From assembly GCF_027988105.1 (NCBI RefSeq), contig NZ_JAQJZJ010000002.1, positions 496,001 to 560,000 on the forward strand: a DNA stretch of 64,000 nucleotides. Reading direction: 5' to 3'. The notes beneath the pieces were generated by a model. It searched no databases and was not told where the DNA came from. It saw nothing but the letters and a program-made list of their open reading frames with translations. Below are positions 27,751 to 36,932 of this stretch, one piece after another (position 1 is the stretch's first letter; the number at the start of each line of letters is the position of its first letter). The translations under genes and the position numbers were made by a program. This DNA comes from Pseudomonas aestuarii (GTDB taxonomy: Bacteria > Pseudomonadota > Gammaproteobacteria > Pseudomonadales > Pseudomonadaceae).

Positions 27751-28218
27751 ATGCAAGAAAAACTCGGCCCTATCGATCGCAAGATTCTCCGCCTGTTGCA
27801 GCACAACGCCGACCTCTCCGCCGCCGAGATTGCCGAGAAGGTCGAACTGTCACAATCGCCCTGCTGGCGGCGGATTCATCGCATGCAGGAGGACGGCCTG
27901 ATCGAGCGCAAGGTCGCCCTGCTCAACCCCAAATTATTGGGCCTGGGGATGACCGTATTCGTCGACATCAAGCTGTCGGCCCATGGCCGCAAGAACCTCG
28001 AGGAATTCGAACAGGCAGTGGTCGGCTACCCTGAAGTGCTGGAGTGCTACACCATGGCCGGCGGCTCGGACTACCTGCTCAAGGTGGTGGCCAAGGACAT
28101 CGCCAGCTACGAGCGCTTCCTGCGCGACCACCTGCTGCAACGCCCGCATGTGCAGGAAGCGCACTCGAACATCGCCATGAGCGAAGTCAAGCGCACCACC
28201 GAGTTGCCGCTGGATTGA
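27751..28218 (+). CDS. Lrp/AsnC-family transcriptional regulator
   Basis: The 155-residue protein has an N-terminal helix-turn-helix (KILRLLQHNADLSAAEIAEK and SQSPCWRRIHRMQEDGLI) and a C-terminal RAM domain for amino-acid sensing (with VLECYTMAGGSDYLLKVVAKD). It is divergent from the oxidoreductase gene across about 200 bases, so the shared gap probably contains its operators. The likely effectors are the amino acids used by the adjoining dehydrogenase and transporter, an inference from context. The start at 27751 gives the usual family length. Confidence 0.92.
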   Translation: MQEKLGPIDRKILRLLQHNADLSAAEIAEKVELSQSPCWRRIHRMQEDGLIERKVALLNPKLLGLGMTVFVDIKLSAHGRKNLEEFEQAVVGYPEVLECYTMAGGSDYLLKVVAKDIASYERFLRDHLLQRPHVQEAHSNIAMSEVKRTTELPLD

Positions 28219-28371
28219 GCAATGCTCCGCTTGGACCCTAGAGCGGTGCGGGCAGTGTGCGACCGGGACCCGGGACCATACCGCCATGACGGCCAGACCC
28301 GCGCACTGCCGCAATCCGCGCAGGCGTAGTAGATGTACACCCGGGGTGGACCTCATCGGCGCCCAGCAGCG

Positions 28372-28935
28372 TCAGACGCCTATCAGGGCCAGCAGGCTAT
28401 CCACTGTGCACTCGAGGTGGCTGGAGTTATCCAGCACATGCACACCCTCGGCTGCTGCCACAGCAACGCTGCCGAACAGCACATTGCGGGCCAAACGCTG
28501 TTCGATCTGCTCGGGAGTTTCACGACCACGTGCAAGCAGGCGCTCGCGTAATACATCGATATCCACCGTCAGCACTACCCCGATCAGCCCTGGATAGCAC
28601 TGGCGCGCCCGCCCCAGGTAGGCGCGCGAGCCATTGACCAGCACATCTTGCCCGGCCGCCAACCACTCATCTATTTGCCGGGGAATACCGTAGGCCAGGT
28701 CATTGGCTCGCCAGCTCATGGCGAAGGCGCCATCAGCCTCCTGCCGCTCGAAATCAGCCAGGCCAACCACGACGGCATCCTCGCCAACCGCCTCGGCGGA
28801 ACGAGTAATCACCCGCCTGGCAATCTGGCAGTCACGCGCGGCCAGACGCTCGCGGACAGCATTCAACAGACTGTCCTTACCCGATCCCGAAGGCCCCATC
28901 AGATAGATCAATCTGCCGCCCATCAGAACACCCAT
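28372..28935 (-). CDS. phnN: Ribose 1,5-bisphosphate phosphokinase PhnN
   Basis: The 187-residue protein has the guanylate-kinase-like fold with a P-loop at its start (LIYLMGPSGSGKDSLL) and RRVITRSAE plus FAMSWRANDLAYGIP, which match PhnN. PhnN phosphorylates ribose 1,5-bisphosphate to PRPP, the last step of the carbon-phosphorus lyase route. No other phn gene is in the window, so here it may serve another route to PRPP or be a relic. Two in-frame starts are possible, 28935 and 28923; neither has a strong ribosome site. Confidence 0.85.
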   Translation of the reverse strand: MGVLMGGRLIYLMGPSGSGKDSLLNAVRERLAARDCQIARRVITRSAEAVGEDAVVVGLADFERQEADGAFAMSWRANDLAYGIPRQIDEWLAAGQDVLVNGSRAYLGRARQCYPGLIGVVLTVDIDVLRERLLARGRETPEQIEQRLARNVLFGSVAVAAAEGVHVLDNSSHLECTVDSLLALIGV

Positions 28936-29827
28936 ATGCGCTTATCGCCCAATTTGCAGGATCAGTACTTTGAACTCACATTCACATCAGGACCAGACCG
29001 CCCCAGAGTAGACGGTAACTCATGGGCATGGCGAAACCGGCGATTGCATCGTGTCGCCAGCCCGCAATGAGCCACAGGGATGGTGCGCGGCTTTTTCCGA
29101 AGCACGACAGCCGAGGTGGACATGCCAGTCCGACATGGGCTCGAGACAACCCAACAGGACGTTTTGCACTACGCTTAAACCAGCGGGAAGATTTGACGAC
29201 AGGAAGGTGCAACCGATGTCGGCGCGCAGGTGGTGAACTTCGTAATTGGGGCACCCGTGCACCTGTGCATGATGACCGAGCGGCCTGGCGCAAGATCACA
29301 GCAGGCCTGCCCAATCGGATGGCGCAACGAGATGGTTAGCGCGGAACAGGACACACTGATCGGTTCTACCACCCCATCCTGCCGCAGGACAAAGCAAGCA
29401 AGAACGCAGAGTGTCTGCTTGGCGGCAGACATTTGCTCTGCCTGACCCTCAACCCAGGCCGCTGCGCTCTTAGAGCAGCCGCTTACGAGCCGTTTGACGC
29501 CTCAAGCTCGCTGCACGGCGCAGGCCACAACCGGTGCACGCCAAGCGCACGAGCCATCAAGCGCGAGTGAGTGCTCGTTGTTTGGGAGGCTAAAAATGCC
29601 GGGCTTTTGCATAGCAACACACATTTCTGATAACTGGTGCTGGCAAAGAGCCTCTACAGCCAACACAATGCGCCACGTAATTGGCGTCAAATATTTGCAT
29701 GGACGGCGCAAGCATATCAATGCAAATCGCGATTCCGAGTGAACAGCTAGTGCTAAAGACGGTCAAAACAGTGACAATCACGTGGCTCACTGCCAGCATT
29801 GCTTCCCTGAACTAATCGGTTAAATGT
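28936..29827. other. 892-base gap between phnN and amrZ
   Basis: I find no gene that I would support here. Short open frames exist on both strands but lack family features, ribosome sites and consistent codon use. The part from about 29590 to 29827 is the amrZ upstream region. It contains GCCGGGCTTTTGC at 29598-29610 and GGCAAAGAGCC at 29642-29652. From memory these resemble the AmrZ binding consensus (of the form GGCAAAACGCCGGC), and AmrZ is known to repress its own gene in P. aeruginosa. The remaining 650 bases may be decayed sequence. Confidence 0.45.
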
Positions 29828-30154
29828 ATGCGCCCAATGAAACAGGCTATTTATTCCAGCCGCACGGCTGACAAATTCGTCGTTCGCTTGCCTGATGGCA
29901 TGCGCGAGCGAATCGCTGATGTCGCGCGCAATCATCATCGCAGCATGAACTCGGAAATCATCGCCCGCCTTGAGCAGAGCATGCTTCAGGAAAGCAGCCT
30001 GGGTGATGAATTAAACGTAAGCTTGGACAGCCCAGAACTGTCCTTGCACGAACGCGAGTTACTGCAGCGTTTCCGCCAGCTGTCACGTCGCCAGCAAAAT
30101 GCCCTGGTCGCATTGATTGCCCATGACGCCGAGATGGCCGCTGAAGAAGCGTAA
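29828..30154 (+). CDS. amrZ: AmrZ (AlgZ), ribbon-helix-helix regulator of motility and exopolysaccharide
   Basis: The 108-residue protein is a close match to the P. aeruginosa regulator AmrZ. It begins [20 protein letters not shown], has the Arc-type ribbon-helix-helix (about residues 12-58, with the DNA-contacting strand KFVVR and helix [13 protein letters not shown]), and ends with a helical C-terminal domain starting [16 protein letters not shown]. Residues K16, V18 and R20 correspond to the known DNA-binding K18, V20 and R22. AmrZ activates alginate and twitching genes and represses flagellar genes. No strong ribosome site is visible. The gene ends at a clear terminator and converges on oadB. 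Confidence 0.92.
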   Translation: MRPMKQAIYSSRTADKFVVRLPDGMRERIADVARNHHRSMNSEIIARLEQSMLQESSLGDELNVSLDSPELSLHERELLQRFRQLSRRQQNALVALIAHDAEMAAEEA

Positions 30155-30165
30155 GTTACGACGAT

Positions 30166-30193
30166 AAAAAACCGGCGCCCGTACCGGTTTTTT
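30166..30193 (+). terminator. Terminator of amrZ
   Basis: AAAAAACCGG at 30166-30175 pairs with CCGGTTTTTT at 30184-30193 around an 8-base loop, 12 bases after the amrZ stop codon. Confidence 0.85.
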
Positions 30194-30201
30194 AGTTCGC
30201 C

Positions 30202-30235
30202 AAAGAAAAGCCGCCCTGAACAGGCGGCTTTTCTT
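30202..30235. terminator. Second terminator, for oadB on the minus strand
   Basis: AAGAAAAGCCGCC pairs with GGCGGCTTTTCTT around a 7-base loop, giving T-rich tails on both strands. It lies 28 bases past the oadB stop codon and behind the amrZ terminator, so it serves converging transcripts. Confidence 0.85.
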
Positions 30236-30262
30236 GTTTATAGCGTCTAAACGCCCTTGTCG

Positions 30263-31399
30263 TTATCCAACAAAGTTGAGCAACACACCGGCCGCCACTG
30301 CCGAGCCGATCACCCCGGCCACGTTCGGGCCCATGGCATGCATCAGCAGGAAGTTCTGCGGATTGGCTTCCAGGCCGACCTTGTTCGATACCCGCGCCGC
30401 CATTGGCACTGCCGATACCCCGGCCGAACCAATCAACGGATTGATCTTGTTCTTGCTGAACAGGTTCATCGCCTTGGCCATTAAAATTCCGGCAGCAGTA
30501 CCGCCACAGAAGGCGATCATGCCCAGCAGCAGAATGCCGAGAGTCTTCATTTGCAGGAATGACTCAGCAGAAAGCTTGGAACCCACAGTCAAGCCCAGAC
30601 AAATGGTCACGATATTGATCAACGCGTTACGCGAAGTATCGGCCAGACGCTCGACCGCACCCGCCTCACGCAACAAGTTGCCAAAGGCGAACATGCCCAC
30701 CAATGGCGCCGCGTCCGGCAGCAGCATGCCCACCAACAGACACAGCACCAGCGGGAACACAATCTTCTCGACCTGGCTGACATGCCGCAGCTGCTGCATG
30801 ACGATCGCCCGCTCTTCCTTGGTCGTCAGCGCGCGCATGATCGGCGGCTGAATCAGCGGAACCAGAGCCATGTATGAATATGCAGCAACGGCAATCGGCC
30901 CGAGCAGATGAGGCGCCAGCTTGGCAGTCACAAAGATCGAGGTCGGGCCATCGGCACCACCGATGATCGCGATAGAGGCCGCCTCACGCAGGGTGAACTC
31001 CAGACCAGGAATACCCAGGGAGGCAATCGCCAGCGCACCGATCAAGGTGGCAAAAATACCGAACTGCGCTGCCGCACCAAGGAACAAGGTCTTCGGATTG
31101 GCCAGCATCGGCCCGAAGTCGGTCATTGCGCCGACCCCCATGAAGATCAACAGCGGGAACACGCTGGTCGGCAAGCCAACTTCATAGAACAGGTGCAAGA
31201 TCCCGGAGCCTTCAGCCATGCCCGCTACTGGAATGTTGGCCAACAGACCACCAAAGCCAATCGGGATCAGCAACAACGGCTCGAAACCTTTCTTGATCGC
31301 CAGGTAGATCAACCCCAGACAGATGACGATCATCAAGGCCTGGCCAGGCTCCAGATGATACAGGCCTGTGCTCTGCCAAAGCTTGAGAAGCTTTTCCAT
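30263..31399 (-). CDS. oadB: Oxaloacetate decarboxylase beta subunit (sodium pump)
   Basis: The 378-residue inner-membrane subunit has about nine helices and the conserved [30 protein letters not shown] and [14 protein letters not shown] strings, which include the functional Asp of the GADGPT motif. It couples decarboxylation of the carboxybiotin carried by OadA to sodium export. It is the last gene of oadG-oadA-oadB, with 10 bases after oadA, and is followed by a two-way terminator. The length is slightly below that of the enteric subunit, within family range. Confidence 0.94.
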   Translation of the reverse strand: MEKLLKLWQSTGLYHLEPGQALMIVICLGLIYLAIKKGFEPLLLIPIGFGGLLANIPVAGMAEGSGILHLFYEVGLPTSVFPLLIFMGVGAMTDFGPMLANPKTLFLGAAAQFGIFATLIGALAIASLGIPGLEFTLREAASIAIIGGADGPTSIFVTAKLAPHLLGPIAVAAYSYMALVPLIQPPIMRALTTKEERAIVMQQLRHVSQVEKIVFPLVLCLLVGMLLPDAAPLVGMFAFGNLLREAGAVERLADTSRNALINIVTICLGLTVGSKLSAESFLQMKTLGILLLGMIAFCGGTAAGILMAKAMNLFSKNKINPLIGSAGVSAVPMAARVSNKVGLEANPQNFLLMHAMGPNVAGVIGSAVAAGVLLNFVG

Positions 31400-31409
31400 T
31401 AAATGCCCC

Positions 31410-33188
31410 TCAACCGATGGTCAACAGGCTTTCGCCCACCGCCACCGCATCACCCACCTTGACGTTAACCGCACCGATGGTGCCAGCCTTGAACGCACGA
31501 ATCTCGGTTTCCATCTTCATCGCTTCAAGAATGATCACCAACTGCCCTTCTTCGACCGCGACTCCTGGCTGCACCAGAACCTTGAAGATATTGCCCGCCA
31601 GAGGCGCCGATTGCGGATCGCCCGCACCGACAGCTACAGGAGCAGCAGCAGAGGCCGTGACAGCGGCGGCACCGACAGGCTTGAGGCCTTCGATGTCCCC
31701 CCCTTCGTTGACCTGGACCACAAAGGACTTGCCGTTGACTTCAACGGTGTAGACCTCGGGCTTACCGGCTTCACGGGACGGCAATTCGTTACTGGTCGGC
31801 GCCGGCTCAAAGGCCGCCGGGTTGCCGCGATTTTCCAGAAACTTCAGGCCGATCTGCGGGAACAGGGCATAAGTCAGCACATCGTCGATTTCATCTTTGG
31901 CCAGCTTGATGCCCTTCTCCTGGGCAATGCCCTTGAGCTCGGCTGTCAACTTGTCCATTTCCGCAGTGAGCATGTCCGCCGGGCGGCAGGTAATGGCTTC
32001 GGCACCATCGAGCACCCGCAGTTGCAGCTCTTTATTGAAGGGGGCTGGCGCTGCGCCGTATTCACCCTTCAACACACCGGCGGTTTCCTTGGTGATCGAC
32101 TTGTAGCGCTCACCGGTCAATACGTTGATCACCGCCTGGGTACCAACGATCTGTGAAGTCGGCGTCACCAGCGGGATAAAGCCCAGATCCTCGCGCACCC
32201 GCGGAATCTCGGCCAACACCTCATCGAACTTGTCCTGGGCGCCCTGCTCTTTCAGCTGGTTTTCCATGTTGGTCAGCATGCCGCCAGGAACCTGAGCGAC
32301 CAGGATGCGCGAATCGACGCCTTTGAGGGTGCCTTCGAACTTCGCGTACTTCTTGCGCACTTCACGGAAGTACGCGGCAATTTCTTCGAGCAGCTCCAGA
32401 TTCAAGCCGGTGTCGCGCTCGGAACCCTGGAAGATCGCCACCACCGACTCGGTTGGCGAATGACCATAGGTCATCGACAGCGAGGAAATCGCCGTATCGA
32501 CGTTGTCGATGCCGGCTTCTACCGCCTTGACGATGGCGGCAGTGGACAGGCCCGCTGTGGCATGGCACTGCATGTGGATCGGGATCGACAGGGTAGCCTT
32601 CAGCCGCGTTACCAGTTCGAAGGCGATGTACGGGTTGAGAATACCCGCCATATCCTTGATCGCGATCGAGTCGGCGCCCATGTCTTCGATCTGCTTGGCC
32701 AGGTCTACCCACATGTCCAGGGTATGTACCGGGCTGGTGGTATAGGAAATTGTGCCCTGGGCATGCTTGCCCTGCTCTTTGACCGCACGGAGCGCGGTCT
32801 GCAGGTTGCGCGGATCGTTCATCGCGTCGAATACACGGAACACATCGACGCCGTTGACCGCCGCACGCTCGACGAACTTTTCCACCACGTCATCGGCATA
32901 ATGCCGATAACCGAGCAAATTCTGCCCACGCAAGAGCATCTGCTGGCGGGTATTGGGCATAGCCTGCTTCAGCGCACGGATGCGCTCCCAAGGGTCTTCG
33001 CCCAGGTAACGAATGCAGGCATCGAAAGTAGCACCGCCCCAGGATTCGACCGACCAGAAGCCCACCTGATCGAGCTTGGGCGCGATCGGCAGCATGTCCT
33101 CGAGACGCACCCGGGTTGCCAGAATGGATTGATGCGCGTCGCGCAGAACCACATCGGTGATACCGAGTGCTTTTTTCGTTGCGGTCAT
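31410..33188 (-). CDS. oadA: Oxaloacetate decarboxylase alpha subunit, biotin-containing
   Basis: The 592-residue protein has an N-terminal carboxyltransferase domain (opening [18 protein letters not shown], with metal-site [11 protein letters not shown]), a linker, and a C-terminal biotinyl domain. The biotin lysine is Lys558 in EAMKMET. An alanine-rich hinge (about residues 510-530) precedes the biotinyl domain. The domain order fits oxaloacetate decarboxylase and the related pyruvate carboxylase B subunit. The adjacent oadG and oadB, which give a complete membrane pump, favour the decarboxylase. It lies 25 bases after oadG. Confidence 0.93.
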   Translation of the reverse strand: MTATKKALGITDVVLRDAHQSILATRVRLEDMLPIAPKLDQVGFWSVESWGGATFDACIRYLGEDPWERIRALKQAMPNTRQQMLLRGQNLLGYRHYADDVVEKFVERAAVNGVDVFRVFDAMNDPRNLQTALRAVKEQGKHAQGTISYTTSPVHTLDMWVDLAKQIEDMGADSIAIKDMAGILNPYIAFELVTRLKATLSIPIHMQCHATAGLSTAAIVKAVEAGIDNVDTAISSLSMTYGHSPTESVVAIFQGSERDTGLNLELLEEIAAYFREVRKKYAKFEGTLKGVDSRILVAQVPGGMLTNMENQLKEQGAQDKFDEVLAEIPRVREDLGFIPLVTPTSQIVGTQAVINVLTGERYKSITKETAGVLKGEYGAAPAPFNKELQLRVLDGAEAITCRPADMLTAEMDKLTAELKGIAQEKGIKLAKDEIDDVLTYALFPQIGLKFLENRGNPAAFEPAPTSNELPSREAGKPEVYTVEVNGKSFVVQVNEGGDIEGLKPVGAAAVTASAAAPVAVGAGDPQSAPLAGNIFKVLVQPGVAVEEGQLVIILEAMKMETEIRAFKAGTIGAVNVKVGDAVAVGESLLTIG

Positions 33189-33213
33189 ACGGAAACTCCC
33201 TGACTAACCAGAA

Positions 33214-33471
33214 TCAGCCGCGGCGCACGCGGTGTTGATGAAGGGCCAACTGAATGGCAGCAACAATGTCCGGCCCAGGTTCCTGGCTCGCCAATTTCAC
33301 CGGCGATGGCGCACTGGGCTCACGCACATGCTGAGCCGGCGCGAAACGCAGGAGCACACGAGCCATCAGACGAATACAGAGAATCAGAAGAGCCAGAAAG
33401 AAAAATACTGAGCCCATGCCCATCAGCATGAGATCGACACCCTCAAGCAGGAGTTGGCTGGAGGTCATCAT
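33214..33471 (-). CDS. oadG: Oxaloacetate decarboxylase gamma subunit
   Basis: The 85-residue protein has one membrane helix near the N-terminus (GVDLMLMGMGSVFFFLALL) followed by a polar tail with basic and His residues, the OadG pattern. The gamma subunit holds the alpha and beta subunits together and carries a zinc site. It is the first gene of the three-gene operon. The family is short and poorly conserved, so position and topology carry most of the weight. Confidence 0.85.
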   Translation of the reverse strand: MMTSSQLLLEGVDLMLMGMGSVFFFLALLILCIRLMARVLLRFAPAQHVREPSAPSPVKLASQEPGPDIVAAIQLALHQHRVRRG

Positions 33472-33659
33472 GACTCCTTATTTTATTGGTGCGACTCGGC
33501 AGTCGCATGTTCTTGGACGGAGCAGGCACCCGAAAGCTGCCGGTAAAAGCTGGCGCACCTTAGCTTGAAACGGTTGTTTGAGCAAACCCCAGGCTGAATT
33601 TTGCGACAAATACGGACAATAAGGCGCCACACATTCACCTCGTAAATAAGGGCACCCCG

Positions 33660-35102
33660 CTACAGCAGAAACACCGTGGCCAACCCGAGAAAGAGGAAGA
33701 AGCCGCCACTATCGGTCACCGCGGTGATCATCACGCTGGCCCCCAACGCCGGGTCGCGCCCCAAGCGCACCAGGGTCATGGGAATTAGCACCCCCATCAA
33801 GGCCGCAAGCAGCAGATTCAGGGTCATGGCCGCGGTCATCACCACACCCAGCGACCAACTGCCGTACAGCATATAAGCCACCACACCAATCACCCCACCC
33901 CAGACCAGGCCATTGATCAAGGCAACGCTCAATTCCTTGCGAATCAGTCGCGCGGTATTACCGGTACTGACCTGATCCAGCGCCATGGCGCGCACGATCA
34001 TGGTGATGGTCTGATTGCCCGAGTTACCACCGATGCCGGCAACGATCGGCATCAAGGCGGCCAAGGCCACCAACTTCTCGATGGAACCCTCGAACAGGCC
34101 GATGACCCGCGAGGCAATGAACGCGGTAATCAGGTTGAGGGCCAGCCAGGCCCAACGGTTGCGCAACGACTTCCAGACCGAGGCGAAGATGTCTTCCTCC
34201 TCTCGCAGACCGGCCATGTTCAGCACTTCGCTTTCGCTTTCCTCGCGAATCAGGTCGACCATCTCGTCGATGGTCAGACGACCAATCAGCTTGCCGTTCT
34301 TGTCGACCACCGGCGTTGAGATCAGGTCGTAACGCTCGAACGCCTGGGCGGCATCGTAGGCATCTTCATCCGGATGAAAACTCACCGGATCGGTCGCCAT
34401 CACCTCACTGACCAGTTTGTCCGGGTCATTGACCAGCAAGCGCTTGACGGGCAGCACACCCTTGAGCACGCCGTCGTAATCGACCACGAACAACTTGTCG
34501 GTATGCCCCGGCAGCTCTTTCAGCCGCCGCAGGTAACGCAATACCACCTCAAGGCTGACATCTTCGCGGATGGTGACCATCTCGAAGTCCATCAGCGCGC
34601 CAACCTGCTCCTCCTCATAGGACAGTGCCGAACGAACCCGCTCACGCTGCTGCGCATCGAGGGTTTCCATCAACTCATGGACGACATCGCGCGGCAGTTC
34701 GGAGGCCAGATCCGCCAATTCGTCGGCATCCATCTCCTTGGCCGCCGCGAGGATCTCGTGGTCATCCATATCGGCGATCAGCGTTTCGCGCACCGCATCG
34801 GATACTTCGAGGAGAATATCGCCGTCGCGCTCGGCTTTGACCAACTGCCAGACGGTCAGACGCTCGTCCAACGGCAGCGCTTCGAGGATATGGGCGACGT
34901 CGGCGGAGTGCAGCTCATCGAGCTTGCGCTGCAACTCGGCCAGATTCTGCCGGTGCACCAGGCTTTCCACCCGGTCGTGATGCGGGCCTTCCTGACGATG
35001 CGTCAGGTCTTCGACCAGCTTATGCCGATGCAGCAACTCGACCACTTGGGCGAGGCGGTCCTGCAGGCTTTCTTGCGGCTTCTTGGCTTCTACTTCAGTC
35101 AT
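33660..35102 (-). CDS. mgtE: Magnesium transporter MgtE
   Basis: The 480-residue protein has the MgtE layout. A superhelical N domain (about residues 45-150, with LHSADVAHILEALPLDER) is followed by a pair of CBS domains (150-280, with MVTIREDVSLEVVLRYLRR), a long connecting helix and five membrane helices (290-480). The pore region has MPIVAGIGGNSGNQT, typical of the family. The cytoplasmic domains sense intracellular magnesium and close the channel. GGAG about 8 bases before ATG 35102 supports that start over 35150. It is a single gene, 188 bases upstream of oadG. Confidence 0.94.
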   Translation of the reverse strand: MTEVEAKKPQESLQDRLAQVVELLHRHKLVEDLTHRQEGPHHDRVESLVHRQNLAELQRKLDELHSADVAHILEALPLDERLTVWQLVKAERDGDILLEVSDAVRETLIADMDDHEILAAAKEMDADELADLASELPRDVVHELMETLDAQQRERVRSALSYEEEQVGALMDFEMVTIREDVSLEVVLRYLRRLKELPGHTDKLFVVDYDGVLKGVLPVKRLLVNDPDKLVSEVMATDPVSFHPDEDAYDAAQAFERYDLISTPVVDKNGKLIGRLTIDEMVDLIREESESEVLNMAGLREEEDIFASVWKSLRNRWAWLALNLITAFIASRVIGLFEGSIEKLVALAALMPIVAGIGGNSGNQTITMIVRAMALDQVSTGNTARLIRKELSVALINGLVWGGVIGVVAYMLYGSWSLGVVMTAAMTLNLLLAALMGVLIPMTLVRLGRDPALGASVMITAVTDSGGFFLFLGLATVFLL

Positions 35103-35425
35103 GGCACGCTCCACCCCCAGCGGCGGCGCGCGCCAAAGAGGGTCAATCAATCAGTACGCAATTGCACAATCGAGACTCAGAGTAACTACTGGGTAAGTCC
35201 ATGGTGGTGGTCCACAAGCCCCGGCGGGGCTGACGGGCAAAATGATAACACCGCTCGACGGCATTGCACGCTACAAAAAGCCGGCCCGAACAAGCCTTTA
35301 CAACGCAAACTTCAGCGTTTTCAAGAACCCGTAGCTACGACGCCAGAGACACCGCTCAAGGCACCACTGGCAAAGTCGAGCTGATCGACTAGGCTTGCCA
35401 CACGACCGTCAAGGAGGACGTCACG
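35103..35425. other. Divergent intergenic region mgtE / DUF4124 gene
   Basis: The 323-base gap holds the promoter of mgtE on the minus strand and that of the small secreted protein on the plus strand. A short G+C-rich hairpin (AGCCCCGGCGGGGCT near 35218) is visible. I see no convincing riboswitch or small gene. Confidence 0.4.
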
Positions 35426-35917
35426 ATGCATGGACTGCGCCGCGCAGCTTTCTGCGCCATCCTGTTATGCCCACTGCCCCTGATGGCCTCAACCGTGTTC
35501 CGCTGCGAAGACGGCAACGGCCATGTCACCTTCACCCTGCGAGGCTGCCCCGCCGGACACACGCTATATCTGCAGGATGCCTACAACGCCACACCAGGCA
35601 GCGGCAAACCCACCCCGCTGGCCAAATCAACCAAACCATCACGCCGCAAGGTCGCAAAAAAGACCAGCACACTGGTAGTGGTCGGCGAGCAGCAGGATGG
35701 CTGCGGCAACCTGGTTACCGGCAGCGAGCGGCGCACGGCCATCGTCAAACAGCAGATACGCAGCGGCATGAACCGCAGCGACGTGGAAAGCAGCCTGGGC
35801 ACGCCGGACAGAGTCAGCAGCCAGAACGGCCAGACGCGCTATCACTACCGCGATCAGCAGGGCAACAGCCGTCAGGTCAGCTTCGATGAAAACGGCTGCG
35901 TCAGAGGCAAGCGTTGA
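35426..35917 (+). CDS. Small secreted protein with an N-terminal DUF4124-like segment
   Basis: The 163-residue protein has a signal peptide (MHGLRRAAFCAILLCPLPLM, cleavage likely after MAS). A Cys-containing segment follows (TVFRCEDGNGHVTFTLRGCP) that resembles the DUF4124 domain. The C-terminal part, RSGMNRSDVESSLGTPDRV with a Tyr/His-rich end, resembles the BamE/SmpA-type repeat that packs against membrane complexes. AGGAGG precedes the ATG by about 9 bases. Four cysteines could form disulphides in the periplasm. The function is unknown; it is monocistronic and ends before a strong terminator. Confidence 0.8.
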   Translation: MHGLRRAAFCAILLCPLPLMASTVFRCEDGNGHVTFTLRGCPAGHTLYLQDAYNATPGSGKPTPLAKSTKPSRRKVAKKTSTLVVVGEQQDGCGNLVTGSERRTAIVKQQIRSGMNRSDVESSLGTPDRVSSQNGQTRYHYRDQQGNSRQVSFDENGCVRGKR

Positions 35918-36045
35918 GGACCTGCCGGATGCCCACGATAAAACAGCGACTGGGCGCAGCGCTCCAGCACTGACGTGGACCGACAAGCGGGCCGCAGCAA
36001 GATGGACCGCAACAGGGCGCCGGACAAAAACGGTAGACAAAGAAA

Positions 36046-36071
36046 AAGGGCCTGCATCGCTGCAGGCCCTT
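36046..36071 (-). terminator. Terminator of the tRNA operon
   Basis: AAGGGCCTGCA at 36046-36056 pairs perfectly with 36061-36071 around a 4-base loop. On the minus strand it is followed by TTTTTCTTTG. It lies 5 bases past the 3' end of the first tRNA-Arg and can also end the plus-strand gene. Confidence 0.88.
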
Positions 36072-36076
36072 CTATT

Positions 36077-36153
36077 TGGTGCACTCAGGAGGATTCGAAC
36101 CTCCGACCGCTCGGTTCGTAGCCGAGTACTCTATCCAGCTGAGCTATGAGTGC
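36077..36153 (-). tRNA. tRNA-Arg (anticodon ACG), copy 1
   Basis: This 77-nucleotide tRNA has acceptor GCACTCA/TGAGTGC, anticodon loop CTACGAA in a CTCGG/CCGAG stem, T-loop GGTTCGAATCC and an encoded CCA at 36077-36079. ACG is read as ICG after deamination. It appears identical to copy 2 at 36225-36301. Confidence 0.97.
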
Positions 36154-36224
36154 AAGTGGCGCTTTTTAACCAGATCACCGCTGGCTTGAAATACGACCCG
36201 CATCGCTGCCGATCGCCTTCAATA

Positions 36225-36301
36225 TGGTGCACTCAGGAGGATTCGAACCTCCGACCGCTCGGTTCGTAGCCGAGTACTCTATCCAGCTGAGCTATGAGTG
36301 C
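36225..36301 (-). tRNA. tRNA-Arg (anticodon ACG), copy 2
   Basis: The same tRNA as copy 1, 148 bases away on the same strand and in the same transcript. The intervening 71 bases are not part of the duplication. Confidence 0.97.
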
Positions 36302-36408
36302 ACTGTCCGGCGCATTATAGGGATTCAAATTTTTCAATCAAGCTTAAATCAGATTAATTTCAACAACTTACTGATAAAGCAGACTCTACACCCTATAACA
36401 CTAAATAA

Positions 36409-36499
36409 TGGCGGAGAAGGGGGGATTCGAACCCCCGACACCCTTTTGAGATGTACTCCCTTAGCAGGGGAGCGCCTTCGGCCACTCGGCCACCTCTCC
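36409..36499 (-). tRNA. tRNA-Ser (anticodon GCT)
   Basis: The 91-nucleotide class II tRNA has acceptor GGAGAGG pairing with CTTCTCC (one G-T), anticodon loop CTGCTAA, and a long variable arm (about TACATCTCAAAAGGGTGT). CCA is encoded at 36409-36411. It reads AGC/AGU serine codons. It lies just after csrA, as in other Pseudomonas genomes. Confidence 0.97.
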
Positions 36500-36561
36500 G
36501 CAACACGGGGCGCATGATATCCATATTTGCCCCGCTTGCAAAGCCAAAAATTAGATAAAAA

Positions 36562-36747
36562 TTAGTGGCTTGGTTCTTCGTCTTTCTCTTTCTGGATGCG
36601 CTGGTAAATTTCCTCACGGTGCACAGCCACTTCCTTCGGCGCGTTAACGCCAATACGCACCTGATTGCCCTTAACGCCCAACACGGTGACAGTGACCTCG
36701 TCACCCACCATCAGGGTCTCACCGACCCGGCGAGTTAGAATCAGCAT
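36562..36747 (-). CDS. csrA: Carbon storage regulator CsrA/RsmA
   Basis: The 61-residue protein matches CsrA from [20 protein letters not shown] to [15 protein letters not shown]. The RNA-contacting residues L4 and R44 are present. The dimer binds GGA in mRNA leaders and controls secondary metabolism, motility and virulence; in Pseudomonas it is called RsmA. GAGGAG and AAGGA lie before ATG 36747. It follows lysC in the same direction with a terminator between, and tRNA-Ser follows. Confidence 0.97.
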   Translation of the reverse strand: MLILTRRVGETLMVGDEVTVTVLGVKGNQVRIGVNAPKEVAVHREEIYQRIQKEKDEEPSH

Positions 36748-36894
36748 TCCTTTCTCCTCACGGATTTAAATCCAATACAACAGTCTGCAAAAAAGAAAAT
36801 GGTGGCAGCCCCCCATGAATCTCAAGCGAGGCCTTCACCCAAGTATTGACTAGTGTGGGCAGAAAGAAAGTCTATCCACGCCAACCAAAAAGAC

Positions 36895-36921
36895 AAAAGG
36901 CGCGCAGTAGTGCGCGCCTTT
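36895..36921 (-). terminator. Terminator of lysC
   Basis: AAAAGGCGCGCA pairs with TGCGCGCCTTT around a 4-base loop. On the minus strand it is followed by TTTTGTCTTTTTGG. It lies 12 bases past the lysC stop codon and upstream of csrA. Confidence 0.88.
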
Positions 36922-36932
36922 CGGGCGATGCC

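Noticed and set aside
29022..29445. Plus-strand frames of 105 and 71 codons in the gap before amrZ
   Set aside because: No ribosome sites, no domains and atypical composition; they do not line up with any neighbour.
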